Positions 39,286-49,654 of a DNA stretch of 64,000 bases are shown here, piece after piece. The first letter of the stretch is position 1; each line of letters opens with the position of its first letter. Position numbers and translations under genes: made by a program. The notes beneath the pieces were generated by a model, which was not told the origin of the DNA, made no database searches, and worked only from the letters and a program-made list of their open reading frames with translations. Where the stretch lies: NCBI GenBank assembly GCA_035771175.1, contig CM069590.1:53158024-53222023 (forward strand). The letters are read 5' to 3'. This stretch comes from Paratinospora sagittata. Its lineage: Eukaryota; Streptophyta; Magnoliopsida; Ranunculales; Menispermaceae.

Positions 39286-39291
39286 GAGTTC

Positions 39292-42120
39292 ATGGCTGGC
39301 GGAGAGGGTGACAAAAGGGTGGATATGACGTATCATCTTGGATCGAGTGACGGTTCGGGAAACATCATTACCCCGATTCAATTACGTGGTGAGAACTACG
39401 ACGAATGGGCGAGAGCAATTCGAACCTCGCTTAAGACAAAGAGAAAATTTGGGTTTGTGGACGGGAAGGTTCCGAAGCCAACAACAGAGGAGAAACTTGA
39501 GGATTGGATAGTTGTGCATTCGATGTTGGTGTCATGGCTGACCAATACCATTGAGCCGTCCGTTCGGTCGACGTTTGGAGAATATGATGATGCACAACTT
39601 CTGTGGAACAATCTCAAAAATAGATTTTGTGTGGTAAGCGGTACTCGTATATGTCAATTAAAAACATCTTTGGGATAGTGCAAGCAAGGAAAAGCCGAGA
39701 CTGTGGCAATTTATTTTGGTAGTTTGTCAAAAATCTGGAACGAACTGATCACATATGTGAAAGTGCCGGTTTGTAAGTGTGGAGGTTGCACGTGTAGCAT
39801 TGTCACGACGCCCCTGACGTAGGCTGACATCATGACCGGCACAATGTACTATACACTGTACATACCCGTATACAGTATACAATACACTGTAAGCCTTCAC
39901 GTACTCTCACAATTCATCCCAAACTTACAGAAATTTTTTTTTTATACCACAAATCAAATCCAATCAACTAACTATATAGATGATCATTCCACTCACATTC
40001 ATTTCATTCATTCCACAAATTAAATTCTCAACTGATAAATATATTTCATCATCCCAAGCATTATATAAGATTATCACACAACCCATCTAGGTGATAGTAT
40101 ATTTATAGTATGTGATAATTATACATATCAAAATAACAAAAATATAATCTATTTCCTCCAAGCATACGTACACGTACCAGACGAAGGTTCACTTGATTAT
40201 CACTCACGAATTTTTCCTTTTCCCTTCGACTCAATACCTGAAATATTGGAGGAAATGGGGTGAGCAAACAACAGCTCAGTGAATATAGTTCTTGAGATGA
40301 CAATTATGTACATTTAGAGAAATATGACATTTAAAATCATTTCAAACACTTATTCAACACATGCATCATTTAACGAATATATCATACATGTCAACAACAT
40401 AAATTGCATAAAATTTCAATAACATAATGCACAATCTCCCTCCTCCGCAAGGCAAGAGAGTGGGTCTAACCCTTGTATTGTCGTACAAGGTAGACACAGC
40501 TTCTTATCACCCAATTCACAGTCATTTCAAGGATCGCAACCCTTGTTAAGACAGACCTACTGACAATGAGGACTCGCAAAACCTCATCCGGGTCTAATTC
40601 CTAACGAAATGACAATGAGGATTCGCAAAACCTCATCATTACAAACTCCAATTGTTAAAATCAGTTTGCATGATCCATAAAACTCAATGTATATATAAAT
40701 ATACCATGCATACAATCAAACATTTTGTATATATATAATGTCATACAAGAACCAAATCAAGGAAACTATACTCACAGTGGTTACACAGGGTTTCTAAGCC
40801 AACCTCTAAAATCGAACAACAATAAACGTTATTGCTTCCTCAAAAGCGTTTATCCATGCCCTTAAGCCTCAAATTAAACACTAAAATTACCTATAGAGTA
40901 TCATGAGAATCATCATTTACCATATCAGTAGCTACTAAAATATCAAACCACTGTTCACAGTTCTATTCACTTTTACTATTTATTTTACTATTACTATTAC
41001 TATTCACTATTCACTATTTAATTTTACTATTTACTATTTACTATTCACTTTTACTATTTATATTTACTATTTATCCGAAAGATGTAAATTGTATTAAAAT
41101 TATCAAATGGTCTCCAAAAATCATAAAATTGAATCTAACCACATATTCGGGGTCCCGAGAGTTCAGGGAACATTTTTCTACCTTTCTAGCGAATTTTTTA
41201 TTCATATTGGGTCAAAACCCCAATTTTTGAAAACGCTGTAAAACGGCTCACAAAGTCAAAATTACTCCGTTAGAAAGTTTACATCTAGCTTAAATATCAA
41301 TTTTACAAAGAAATAGAGTAGAAAACGCTTACCGCTGGTTCGGATCTCCCTCCGTTTCCCCTTCTTTCTTCCTTCCTTCCTTTCCTTCTCTCTGCACTTC
41401 TTCTCTTCCTTCTCTTTCTTTTGCAAATTCTTTTTTTTTCTTTTTTTCTTTATTTTCTCTTGTCGGCAAAGAGATAAAGAGCATTTTTTTTATTATTTTA
41501 TTTTAATTTTGATCCCATGCTCCTCATGCAATTTACCAAACCAACTTCCCCATGTTATCCCATGCTCCTCATGCAAGTTAACAAACTAACTTCCTCATCT
41601 ATTAATTAATTCACATATCTAATTAACCAACTCATTCCACTAATAAAACTTATATTCTTTATTTAATAATTATATTTATTTGCTCATACGTATCAAATAC
41701 GTGTATTATCACGCGTATATTTAGCTCATACGTATAAAATACATGTATACCTCTTGATATACGAGTACTTCAACGTATGTATTTTATTAAAATTACAGGG
41801 TGTTACAAGCATAGTCACGCAGGTAGAAAAACTGAGAGAAGAGGACTGTCTACATCACTTTCTTATCGGCCTCGATGGAGCATATGCTTCAATTCGAGCA
41901 AATCTGCTTGGACAATAGCCATTGCCGACGCTTGATCGAGCATATCAACAAGTGATTGAAGCGGAACGACTGCGTGGCGGCGAGTCATCCAAGGATGGAC
42001 GAGATAGTATCATGGCATTCGCAATTCAGCCTGATACGCGTAGTAAGTCTCGTTTTGTGGATACTACTGATAAGTTTTGCAACCATTGTAATAGAAAAGG
42101 CCACGCCGAATCCTCTTGCT
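39292..42120 (+). pseudogene. Copia gag, broken and interrupted
   Basis: The frame opens at 39292 (MAGGEGDKRVD) and shows the gag N-terminal motif RGENYDEWARAIRTSL. It meets a TAG at 39676-39678 and continues in the same frame to 39800, where the solo LTR is inserted. It resumes without loss of phase at 41823 (VTQVEKLREEDCLHHFL), reaches another TAG at 41916-41918, and then shows the zinc knuckle CNHCNRKGHAESSC (CX2CX4HX4C). The gag product normally packages the element RNA. Neither half could give a functional protein. Confidence 0.85.
39801..41817. mobile_element. Solo LTR nested in copia gag (family B, copy 1)
   Basis: The block starts TGTCACGACGCC and ends GGGTGTTACA. It is flanked on both sides by a perfect 5-bp target duplication, agcat (39796-39800 and 41818-41822). 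Removing it rejoins the copia gag frame exactly. It has no internal coding region, so it is a solo LTR of 2017 bp. Marks include GGGGTGAGCAAACAACAGCT near 40,257, the CTCCGCAAGG segment near 40,443, a (TTCACTATT)-like run near 40,970-41,060 and a TC-rich tract near 41,345-41,460. LTR length and ends suggest Ty3/gypsy, which is inference. Confidence 0.92.
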
Positions 42121-45100
42121 TTCAATTACACGGGTTCCCTGAATGGTGGGGGGACCGACCTCGCAGAGGAAAGGGACCGGGTCGTGGTGGAGGATGGACA
42201 GGAAGAAGAGGTGGGCGTGCAGGTTCTGGCCGTGGCAGAGGGCATGGTGCACCGCCTGTCCGCGCACATAAAACTGGCAGGGCTGGAACTTCATCTGGGC
42301 AGCACGCAGGGAACTCGCAGGGGCTGGCGAGTGCAACCGACACTGCGGCTCTTGCAAGTGTTTCCGTAATGCAACTGCAGCAACTTCTTGCATTTTTGAA
42401 CTTCGACAAAACAAAAGATCAACTACATGGTAAGAACAATCATTTTAGATGGATTATCGATACAGGAGCATCGAACCATGTGACGTGCGACTTATCTATT
42501 TTGAAGAACGTGAGAAAGGTGCAATACTGCCCGGTGGGTTTGCCGGATGGAAACACGACAGAAGCAAACCTAGAGGGGAGTGTCGTGCTGCCAGGAGGAT
42601 TGAAGCTCTACAATGTGCTTTATGTCCCACAATTGACATGCAACTTAATTTATGTTACTCAATTAATCAATGAATCAAATTGTGTTGTACAATTCACTAA
42701 TAATATTTGTGTTATACCGGACCAAACGACGAGGAAGGTGATTGGAGCGGGTGAAAGATTGGATGGACTTTATTTTTTCCGTGGTGTTCCTCAAGTGAAG
42801 GTCTTGACAGTGGATGATGATTCATCGTTCGAGTTATGGCATCAACGAATGGGGCATCCGTCGGAGAAAATATTGAAGATGATTCCGGCTATAAGTCACT
42901 CTTGTAGGACAAATACTAAAGCTTGTGATGTGTGTCCGCGTGCAAAGCAACCTAGATCTAGTTTTCCAATTAGTACGAATAAAGCTGGTAGGATTTTTGA
43001 ACTTGTTCATTTGGATTTGTGGGGGCCTTACAAGGCTCGTTCTTCGTGTGGGGCTACCTATTTTTTGACAATCGTAGATGATTTTTCAAGAGGAGTTTGG
43101 GTCTATTTACTTTGCAATAAAATGGGAGTTGAATCTATGTTTCTTAATTTTGTTGCTATGGTTGAACGTCAATTTGACCAAATAATAAAACGTGTGAGAA
43201 GTGACAATAGGACCGAATTTAATTGTTTGCATGATTATTTTCAAAATAATGGGATTATTTTTTAGACTTCTTGTGTTGGGACTCCTCAACAAAATGGGAG
43301 AGTTGAGAGAAAGCATCAACACATTTTAAATGTGGCTAGAGCCCTAAGATTTCAAGGGAACTTACCAATCAAATTTTGGGGTGAATGTGTGTTGGTAGCG
43401 TGTTACTTGATTAATAGGACACCCTCCACTTTACTTAAGACTAAATCGCCATATGAAATGTTGTTTGGAAAAGTGCCTTCTTATGATGCTATTCGAGTAT
43501 TTGGTTGTCTTTGCTATGCTCATAATCAACGACACAAAGGAAATAAATTTGCAAGTAGGAGCCGTAAATGTATCTTTGTTGGCTATCCTTTTGGGAAGAA
43601 AGGTTGGAAATTGTATGATTTAGAAACACATGAGTACTTTGTGTCGAGGGATGTGAAGTTCTTTGAGAAAGAATTTCTTATTGCGCCAAACCAACCAAGG
43701 AATGTGGTGACTCCTGTGCTGGCGAACAATGAGGATGGAGCATGGAGTGACGATGAGGGTGCCGATGATGGTGCTGCGTGCGTTGAGGAGGGGTTGGAAT
43801 CAGCGTCCACCCTCGAGGGGGGTCTGGTTGTATGGTGCAGCCCGAGCAACAGCCCGCACATGAGGATGTGCGTGATGAGGGGCTGGAGAATACGGTGGGG
43901 GAGCAAGGCGTGGAAGTTGACGGTGAGCTAGGGCGAGGAAAACGAAACAAAACTCCTTCAACACGGTATCGTGATTTTGTTACTCATACTGTACGGAAAA
44001 TAAGTCCATCTGAGAATTCGTCAGCTCCTTCCTCTTCCTCAGGTAGGCCCTATCCTTTAACACATTTTGTGAATTGTGAACGTTTTTCTGTGAGACATAG
44101 AAATTTTCTTGCAGCAGTGACAGCGGGACATGAGCCAAAGCATTTCAAAGAAGCGATGATTGACTCGAGATGGCGAGATGCGATGGGTAAGGAAATACGA
44201 GCCCTTGAAGACAATAAGACTTGGGTAATGGAGACTCTACCACCCGGCAAGAAAGCACTTGGGAGCCAGTGGATATATAAAATTAAGTATAAGTCCGATG
44301 GCAGCATAGAGCGACTCAAAGCAAGACTTGTGATCTATGGCAATCATCAGGTGGAAGGAATTGACTATGACGAGACATTTGCTCCTGTGGCAAAAATGGT
44401 GACTGTTCGTATTTTTCTTGCAATTGCTGCTGTTAAAAATTGGGAGGTACATCAAATGGATGTGCATAATGCTTTCTTTCACGGTGACTTAAGTGAGGAG
44501 GTTTATATGAAGGTTCCTCCAGGTTTCAAAAATACAAATCCTAACATAGTTTGCAGGTTGAAAAAGTAGTTGTATGGTCTGAAACAAACTCCCCGATGTT
44601 GGTTTGCAAAACTGTCAACAACATTGAAGAATTATGGTTTTGTGCAATCCTATTCAGATTGTTCCTTATTTGGGTTGTGCAGGGGAAGAACTCAGATGGG
44701 CGAATTCCTTGCGGATCCGGCGCCGTATAGGCGACTTGTAGGGAGATTGATTTACTTGTCTGTGAGGAGACCTGATTTTGCATATTCGGTTCATATTTTG
44801 TCCCAATTTATGCAACAACCTCGTGAGGATCATTGGGAGGCAGCTCTCAGGGTCGTGCGATATTTAAAGAAGAGTCCGGGGCAAGGGATTTTGCTTCGTG
44901 CTGATAGTGGCCTACGTCTAGAAGGGTGGTGTGATTCAGATTGGGCTAGTTGTCCACTTACGCGGCATTCCTTGACAGGATGGTTTGTGTTACTTGGTTG
45001 TTATCCTGTGTCGTGGAAGACCAAGAAGCAACAAACAGTGTCTAGATCGTCTGCGGAGGCTGAGTATAGATCAATGGCGGCAACAGTGTGTGAGTTAAAG

Positions 45101-45396
45101 TGGCTTCACCAACTTTTAAACGACTTAGGTGTGCGACATCCGAAGGGTATGAAGTTATTTTGTGATAGTCAGTCGGCGTTGTATATTGCTCAAAATCCAG
45201 TTTTTCACGAAAGAACAAAGCATATAGAGGCTGACTGTCATTTTGTTCGAGATGCGGTAACTGAAGGGATGATTTGTCTGTAATATGTTTCTACTCGTGT
45301 TCAATTGGCAGACATCTTTACAAAAGTGTTGGGGAGAGCGAACTTTGAGTTTCTACTCTGTAAGTTGGGCGTTCGGGATCTTCACGCTCCAACTTG
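42121..45396 (+). pseudogene. Copia pol, broken and with an internal deletion
   Basis: After gag come a protease motif (DTGASNHV near 42,455), a gag-pre-integrase segment (ELWHQRMGHPS), the integrase core (LDLWGPYKA, IVDDFSRGVWV, VRSDN) to a TAG at 43263-43265, then the integrase C-terminal part ([23 protein letters not shown]). A frameshift near 43,830 moves the frame. The reverse transcriptase follows (WIYKIKYKSDGSIERLKARLV, VHQMDVHNAFFHGDL), with a TAG at 44567-44569 before LYGLKQTPRCW. Near 44,675 the frame jumps straight to a late segment (YRRLVGRLIYLSV), so the palm-domain part that should carry the catalytic aspartates is missing. RNase H follows (CDSDWASC, SRSSAEAEYRSM) to a TAA at 45281, with the last codons out to about 45,396. 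Confidence 0.88.
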
Positions 45397-45403
45397 AGGG
45401 GGG

Positions 45404-45557
45404 TATTACGATATCTTTATTGGGCATATGTTTTTACGGAACATGTTTTCTGTTTTTAGACGAAACATGTTTCCTGATTTTTAGGCTATTTTGTAATATA
45501 TAGGTGGGATGGTCGTGAACGAAGAACCAGAAAAAAAATGTAATAGAGAATTTAACA
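45404..45557 (+). repeat. Right LTR of the copia element
   Basis: 154 bp, preceded by the purine tract TTGAGGGGGG and ending in AATTTAACA. It differs from the left LTR at a moderate number of positions, so the insertion is not recent. Confidence 0.9.
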
Positions 45558-45580
45558 TGCTTCCATCATCCTTGGCATCT
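45558..45580 (-). pseudogene. First 23 bases of defensin exon 2, upstream of the insertion
   Basis: On the minus strand the acceptor ATGCAG is followed by AGATGCCAAGGATGATGGAA and GCA, read MPRMMEA after the split codon. This is the pro-region just before the mature peptide. It directly abuts the right copia LTR. Confidence 0.8.
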
Positions 45581-45614
45581 CTGCATCCACACTATCACCA
45601 CAGTACTATATATC

Positions 45615-45617
<3 letters not shown>

Positions 45618-45647
<30 letters not shown>
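45618..45647. repeat. (AAT)n microsatellite
   Basis: Ten or so AAT units inside the intron of the split defensin gene. Confidence 0.9.
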
Positions 45648-45648
<1 letters not shown>

Positions 45649-45665
45649 TGTAACTATTAATACAC

Positions 45666-45801
45666 GCACCACCCTTGCAATCCCACAGGGCGCTCACGTA
45701 TATCCTAGCGTTCCATTCCTACGTATACATATAGCACCACCCTTCCAATCCCACAGGGCGCGCACGTACATCCTAGTGTTCCATTCCTACGTATATATAA
45801 C
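45666..45801. repeat. Two-copy 68-bp tandem duplication in the defensin intron
   Basis: Copies at 45666-45733 and 45734-45801 share GCACCACCCTT, CAATCCCACAGGGCG, CACGTA, ATCCTAG and GTTCCATTCCTACGTATA, with few differences. They lie in the intron of the split defensin. Confidence 0.85.
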
Positions 45802-46648
45802 TTGACCTTTTTCCTAGCTAGTATAATTACACACGTAATTATAGTTTTTTTTTGTAGTTTAGGGTATTGTTTGTCCCTCCTTGTCATGACCTTGAAGGCA
45901 TCATAAAATTGTTTTGAGCATGATCTATATAATTTAACAGTGTATTGAAATATCGTAATTATAGTTTTTGTAGTTAGAGTATTAATTGCTTGACTCTCCT
46001 TATCATGACCTTGAATGCATCGTAAAATTGTTTTGAATCACGTCTTAGAGCATGATCCATATAATTTAACAGTGTATTGAAATGTAGTCTCCTGTGATCC
46101 AATGGCTTTGGAGGTTGAGTTTTAAATGGTGTGTACCTCGGAGCACAACTCCTTTTATAGGTTTTTTTTTTAATGGCATCTTTAGTTATATTTGTTAGAA
46201 ATTACTCATTCTAAAAAATTATAGCTAATTGATAGAGACCCAATAATGTATATTAAAATATCTTAACATTTTTTTTTTTTTTACGTACAGCCCAATTTTG
46301 TATGTAAAAAGCAAAAAGAGATCGATAGAAAAAAAAAATATTAATTATATAAATAAAAAATATGTATATATCAATATTAATAAAATTTAAACTCAAAACT
46401 TTTTATAAAATTAAAATTTTAATATTATGTTAAAAAAAATTAAATCTAAAAGATATAACTAATAGGCGAAGGCTAACCATGTATATCATCAAGCTATCTT
46501 AATAGTATTATATAAATTTTTTAAAATAAAAAAGAAAAAAAATATTATATAAACATTTTATTAATATATTATTAAATTATCTCCATTTATAATGAATATC
46601 AACAACGCGTGACACTACTTTTTCGTAAATATATGATATCTTACTCAC

Positions 46649-46724
46649 CAACTAAAGTAACAGAGATGAGGACAGAGAGGAGCCCAACTTCAAGTCGATA
46701 AGCATTGATCATAACCTTAGCCAT
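46649..46724 (-). pseudogene. Signal-peptide exon of the split defensin
   Basis: ATG at 46724, then a 25-codon signal sequence with core VGLLSVLISVTLVG, then the donor G|GTGAGTAAG. The phase (one base left over) matches exon 2 at 45580. The same exon design and phase is seen in the intact defensin. Confidence 0.85.
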
Positions 46725-46814
46725 TGCGCGCGTTTCACGGATTTCTTACTTACTGGTTCTATTAGCAAACAGAACTTGAAAGATGAGTTAATATTAAGCT
46801 GTACCGTGCCTGGC

Positions 46815-46822
46815 TATTTATA
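46815..46822 (-). promoter_or_regulatory. TATA box of the split defensin
   Basis: The minus strand reads TATAAATA, 91 bp upstream of the ATG at 46724, so transcription would start about 30 bp downstream of the box. The promoter appears intact although the gene body is broken. Confidence 0.6.
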
Positions 46823-46829
46823 GCCTATA

Positions 46830-47532
46830 GAGCTAATGAAGTGACAATGTCCTTGAACCTAGTGGAGGAGAAAAAAAATATATAATTAATATACATAAGA
46901 TCTCAGCCGCTAATGTTGAATTAGGTTTTCTTCTTTCTAAGCTTCACATGGACGCGTGTATCCAAATCCTTGCAATTCTATAAAAGGTTCTGTGACCGAG
47001 TCAAATGAGTTTTAAATAATTTGCTACCATAGTTTTGTTGTCCTAACTCTTACCTATAATTGTCTCATATCACGCAATAGCCATGTGTAATGTTGAGATG
47101 TGTTTCATGTGGGTGCGCTTAGATTGCTAGTAATCTGAATATTTTTTTTGGTAATGGTATATAAGCATATCATATATTAATTGTATAATATAATATAATA
47201 TCACGTGATTTAAAGTTGTTGAATCACTTTTACATATAATGTTAAAAATATATATAAAAAAAGGATGTCTACTAATTTTTATTTTTATTTTGAAAGCAAA
47301 GGTATATATATACTTAATTGAGAGATTAAATACACAGAAGAATATGGCCTTGGAATGTGACGATCATAAGCCGCATCTTAGAGCAATTCTTGTGATCAAG
47401 GCAATAAAGAAGTGCCGAGAATGCATTGACCTCAAGTTTCACCTAGTTTTTTAATGGGTGTTATGATCATGTATTTTAATAATAATAATAAAAACAATCA
47501 AGAACAAATCAACATGGTGGGGAAAGAAATTC
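46830..47532. other. Spacer between the divergent defensins, left part
   Basis: AT-rich DNA upstream of the split defensin, with no coding domain. An open frame near 47239-47454 is Lys/Ile-rich with no recognisable features and no supporting splice sites. Confidence 0.4.
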
Positions 47533-47598
47533 GTGGGCATTAATGTTAATATCTACCTATTTTCGCTTAATATACATAATTAAGTCTTTATCTAAATT
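47533..47598 (+). repeat. Truncated extra copy of the TRIM-like repeat
   Basis: GTGGGCATTAATGTTAATAT and a following TTATACATAATTAAG-like part match the left terminal repeat that starts at 47599. It directly abuts that repeat, so it may be the remnant of a tandem or nested insertion. Confidence 0.55.
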
Positions 47599-47915
47599 TG
47601 TGGGCATTAGTGTTTATATCTATTTATCTTCACTTGATATACATAATTAAATTTTAAAACTATAGCTTTTGCGTTAAGTAATTTTTAATATGGTATCAGA
47701 ACAATTTTATTCTAAAATTTATGTTCAAATTTTTTAGTCATATTTATTTGTTATCTTATTTATTAATTATATCTTTCTTATTCATTATAAATTAAGTTCA
47801 CGTGTCATCATGTACATGAGGGATGAGAGCATTAATATTTATTTATCTTCGTTTAATATGCACAATTAAACCTTTATTTAAAAGCTATAATTTTTGAATT
47901 AAGTGAATTTTAACA
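47599..47915 (+). mobile_element. TRIM-like miniature LTR element (candidate)
   Basis: A roughly 92-bp repeat (47599-47690) is followed immediately by TGGTATCAGAAC, a near-match to the initiator Met-tRNA primer-binding site. After about 115 bp of non-coding internal DNA a second copy of the repeat follows (47817-47915, ending TTTTAACA). Shared blocks include TATTTATCTTC, AATATGCACAATTAAA-like and AAAGCTATA. Short LTRs, a primer-binding site and no coding capacity are what define a TRIM (terminal-repeat retrotransposon in miniature). A third, truncated copy of the repeat lies just upstream (47533-47598). The copies have diverged, so the element is old, and no target duplication was recognised. 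Confidence 0.6.
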
Positions 47916-48964
47916 ATTAGCAACTAATGATTGTCAATTCAGAACAACTCATTTGATTTGATTTGATTTTTATTTTTTAAAAGAAATCATTACAAAAACT
48001 AAAAATAAAAATTCAGAACAACTCATTGGAGTATGAGATAATTGGGAACTCTAAATTTACATTATGAGTAGTATACAAAAATACTAGACCTGACCCAATA
48101 ATTAGACGCAAAATTTGTATTTTTTTTCTCAAAGCTGCTGCATTGACTTATAAAAACAGTGATAACGTGACTTCCGTGGGAGAGAGCTGTCCCACTCCGT
48201 TTTCCCTTGGCAATATCCTTTTGCTATGCTGGATCGATCTATGGACTTTCTTTCTAATGGGCTTAATTAGTAGACTCTGCCTCTAAAAGCCTAAAACTCG
48301 CCAAATGCAGCATTTGATCAGGTTAGGCCCACGGTTTATTTTTAATTTTTTTTTCATTATTATTATTATTTTTTGTTTCATACTAATTCTCGTTCCAGGC
48401 TGGCGGAGAACGGATTTCATCTTTTTTTATTTATCAATAAAATAGATTTTAATACAACAACTAAATGAAAATTAAAAACCATTGATTAGAAATCCAAGCA
48501 AGAGTTCAAAAAACAAACATGTACTTCGGCCGGACATTATTGCATACCAGCACACATCACGCTGTTATGACGCATTTGATATTTAAAATAGGTTATCCTT
48601 AAATTGACGACCAATTCAAATACACTTGGACTCTTTACAATTCCATATTAACTAAGTAAGTTAGACCAAGTAGTATTTAGCTATGTATTATTTACTTATA
48701 TGTCTGTTTTCAAGATGTTGGTGAAGAAACAATATAACTACTTAATAGTATTTAACGTTTTTCTCATATAAATTATAAGAGAAGTGGACTCATTCTCAAG
48801 TTGATGAGATCTCGCAAACTTGGTAAATGATGATGTTATATATTTTAATTTAGGTATTCTCTACAAACATCTTTTTCACAATTTCTTATTGCAACCACTT
48901 AATTAGTCTAATCTCTTTTCACTGTATAACATTTAGACTTTTGACATACATGGTGTAATTATTA
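47916..48964. other. Spacer between the TRIM-like element and the SINE
   Basis: No coding frame or structured element recognised. The stretch holds AT-rich sequence with homopolymer runs near 48,340-48,375. Confidence 0.4.
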
Positions 48965-48978
48965 AGTAAATTTGCATG

Positions 48979-49305
48979 ACTAACAAGTGCGGTGGCTGTG
49001 GAAGTGGGTTGAGTCTTAATGTCGTCCCTGTATATAAGTTTTAAGATTCAAATCTTGGAAGCTCCTTGTTGACAGAGGTTAGTGTCGATAAAAGACTCTG
49101 CGTACAAGAGCACTTATGTGGCTGGTTGTACGAGAGTGGAACAATATTATGGCATCCATAAAGGCTGAGGGTCTTAAGTCCCTATCACCCTGGGTAGGAG
49201 GTACTTTGTGTGTAACCCAGGCGTGACAGCTCCTGTCTCGAACGGGGACTAGTCTGACACCCAAAGAAAATGAGACACCTCGTAGAAAGCCAAAAAAAAA
49301 AAAAG
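48979..49305 (+). mobile_element. SINE with 14-bp target-site duplication
   Basis: The element is bracketed by agtaaatttgcatg (48965-48978) and agtaaatttgcgtg (49306-49319), a 14-bp direct repeat with one mismatch. It starts with a tRNA-like head: a box-A-like GGTGGCTGTGGAAGTGGG and a box-B-like AGATTCAAATCTTGG. It ends in an A-rich tail (CCAAAAAAAAAAAAAG). These are the three marks of a SINE moved by LINE machinery. The 327-bp body is long for a plant SINE, so the 3' part may come from another source. Confidence 0.78.
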
Positions 49306-49319
49306 AGTAAATTTGCGTG

Positions 49320-49593
49320 TACAAATGTAGATTGGAAAACCTTGTTTAAGATTCAGAATTCTAAATGACTTTGGTAAATGCTACTAGCAGCAATAGTACT
49401 CGTTGTCCTTGTTTCTTCACCTACCAATTTTAGTTGACTTTGTTTAAATGAAACATTAATGATATTTGAATTGATCAAATAATTATAATCTAAGCTATTT
49501 GAAATTTACTAATCTTATTTATTATTTTATCGCATGAATCTTATCCTCAATTATAATAATACGAGCAAGCAATTGGGAGCATATACGTTAGTC
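49320..49593. promoter_or_regulatory. Upstream region of the intact defensin
   Basis: About 270 bp between the SINE and the TATA box, AT-rich, with no further element recognised. The SINE therefore sits close enough to be within the promoter. Confidence 0.35.
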
Positions 49594-49600
49594 TATAAAT
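49594..49600 (+). promoter_or_regulatory. TATA box of the intact defensin
   Basis: TATAAAT lies 55 bp upstream of the ATG at 49655, so transcription would start near 49,625 with a leader of about 30 bp. Confidence 0.65.
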
Positions 49601-49654
49601 GGGCAATAAAATCCCATCTCGATTAATCCCCAACAGAGAGAGTATTTGACAAGC

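Larger units (their letters stand above)
38622..45557 (+). mobile_element. Ty1/copia LTR retrotransposon, decayed, nested host of a solo LTR
   Basis: Two short LTRs (38622-38770 and 45404-45557) flank an internal region that reads gag, protease, integrase, reverse transcriptase and RNase H on the plus strand, the copia order. The primer-binding site TGGTATCAGAGC at 38771 (initiator Met-tRNA type) and a polypurine tract just before 45404 complete the structure. It sits inside exon 2 of a defensin gene. Its flanks, tagtt and tgctt, look like a 5-bp target duplication with two changes. It is dead: in-frame stops at 39676, 41916, 43263, 44567 and 45281, a frameshift near 43,830 and a deletion near 44,675. 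A gypsy-type solo LTR occupies 39801-41817. Confidence 0.93.
38461..46724 (-). pseudogene. Defensin pseudogene split by a copia retrotransposon
   Basis: Read on the minus strand, exon 1 (46724-46649) starts MAKVMINAYRLEV with a hydrophobic signal-peptide core and ends at a GTGAGT donor in phase 1. Exon 2 begins at 45580 after ATGCAG and runs 23 bp (codons MPRMMEA) to 45558. There the copia element begins. The rest of exon 2 resumes at 38621 on the other side and ends at a TAA at 38461. In the second part the defensin signature is clear: KAWSGFCGNTDNC, KQCRNWES, GAC, then RACFCYVDC before the stop. Two single-base lesions break the frame, one just after the first cysteine (between CER and SKAW) and one just before YGAC. 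The gene is therefore dead three times over. It was a plant defensin, a secreted antimicrobial peptide with eight cysteines. The intact divergent defensin at 49.7 kb is its nearest relative here. Confidence 0.9.

Noticed and set aside
38985..39381. Long minus-strand frames rich in His, Ala and Cys
   Set aside because: They are translation of the GC-rich short repeats in the copia leader.
49079..49324. 81-codon minus-strand frame
   Set aside because: It lies entirely within the SINE and its A-tail.
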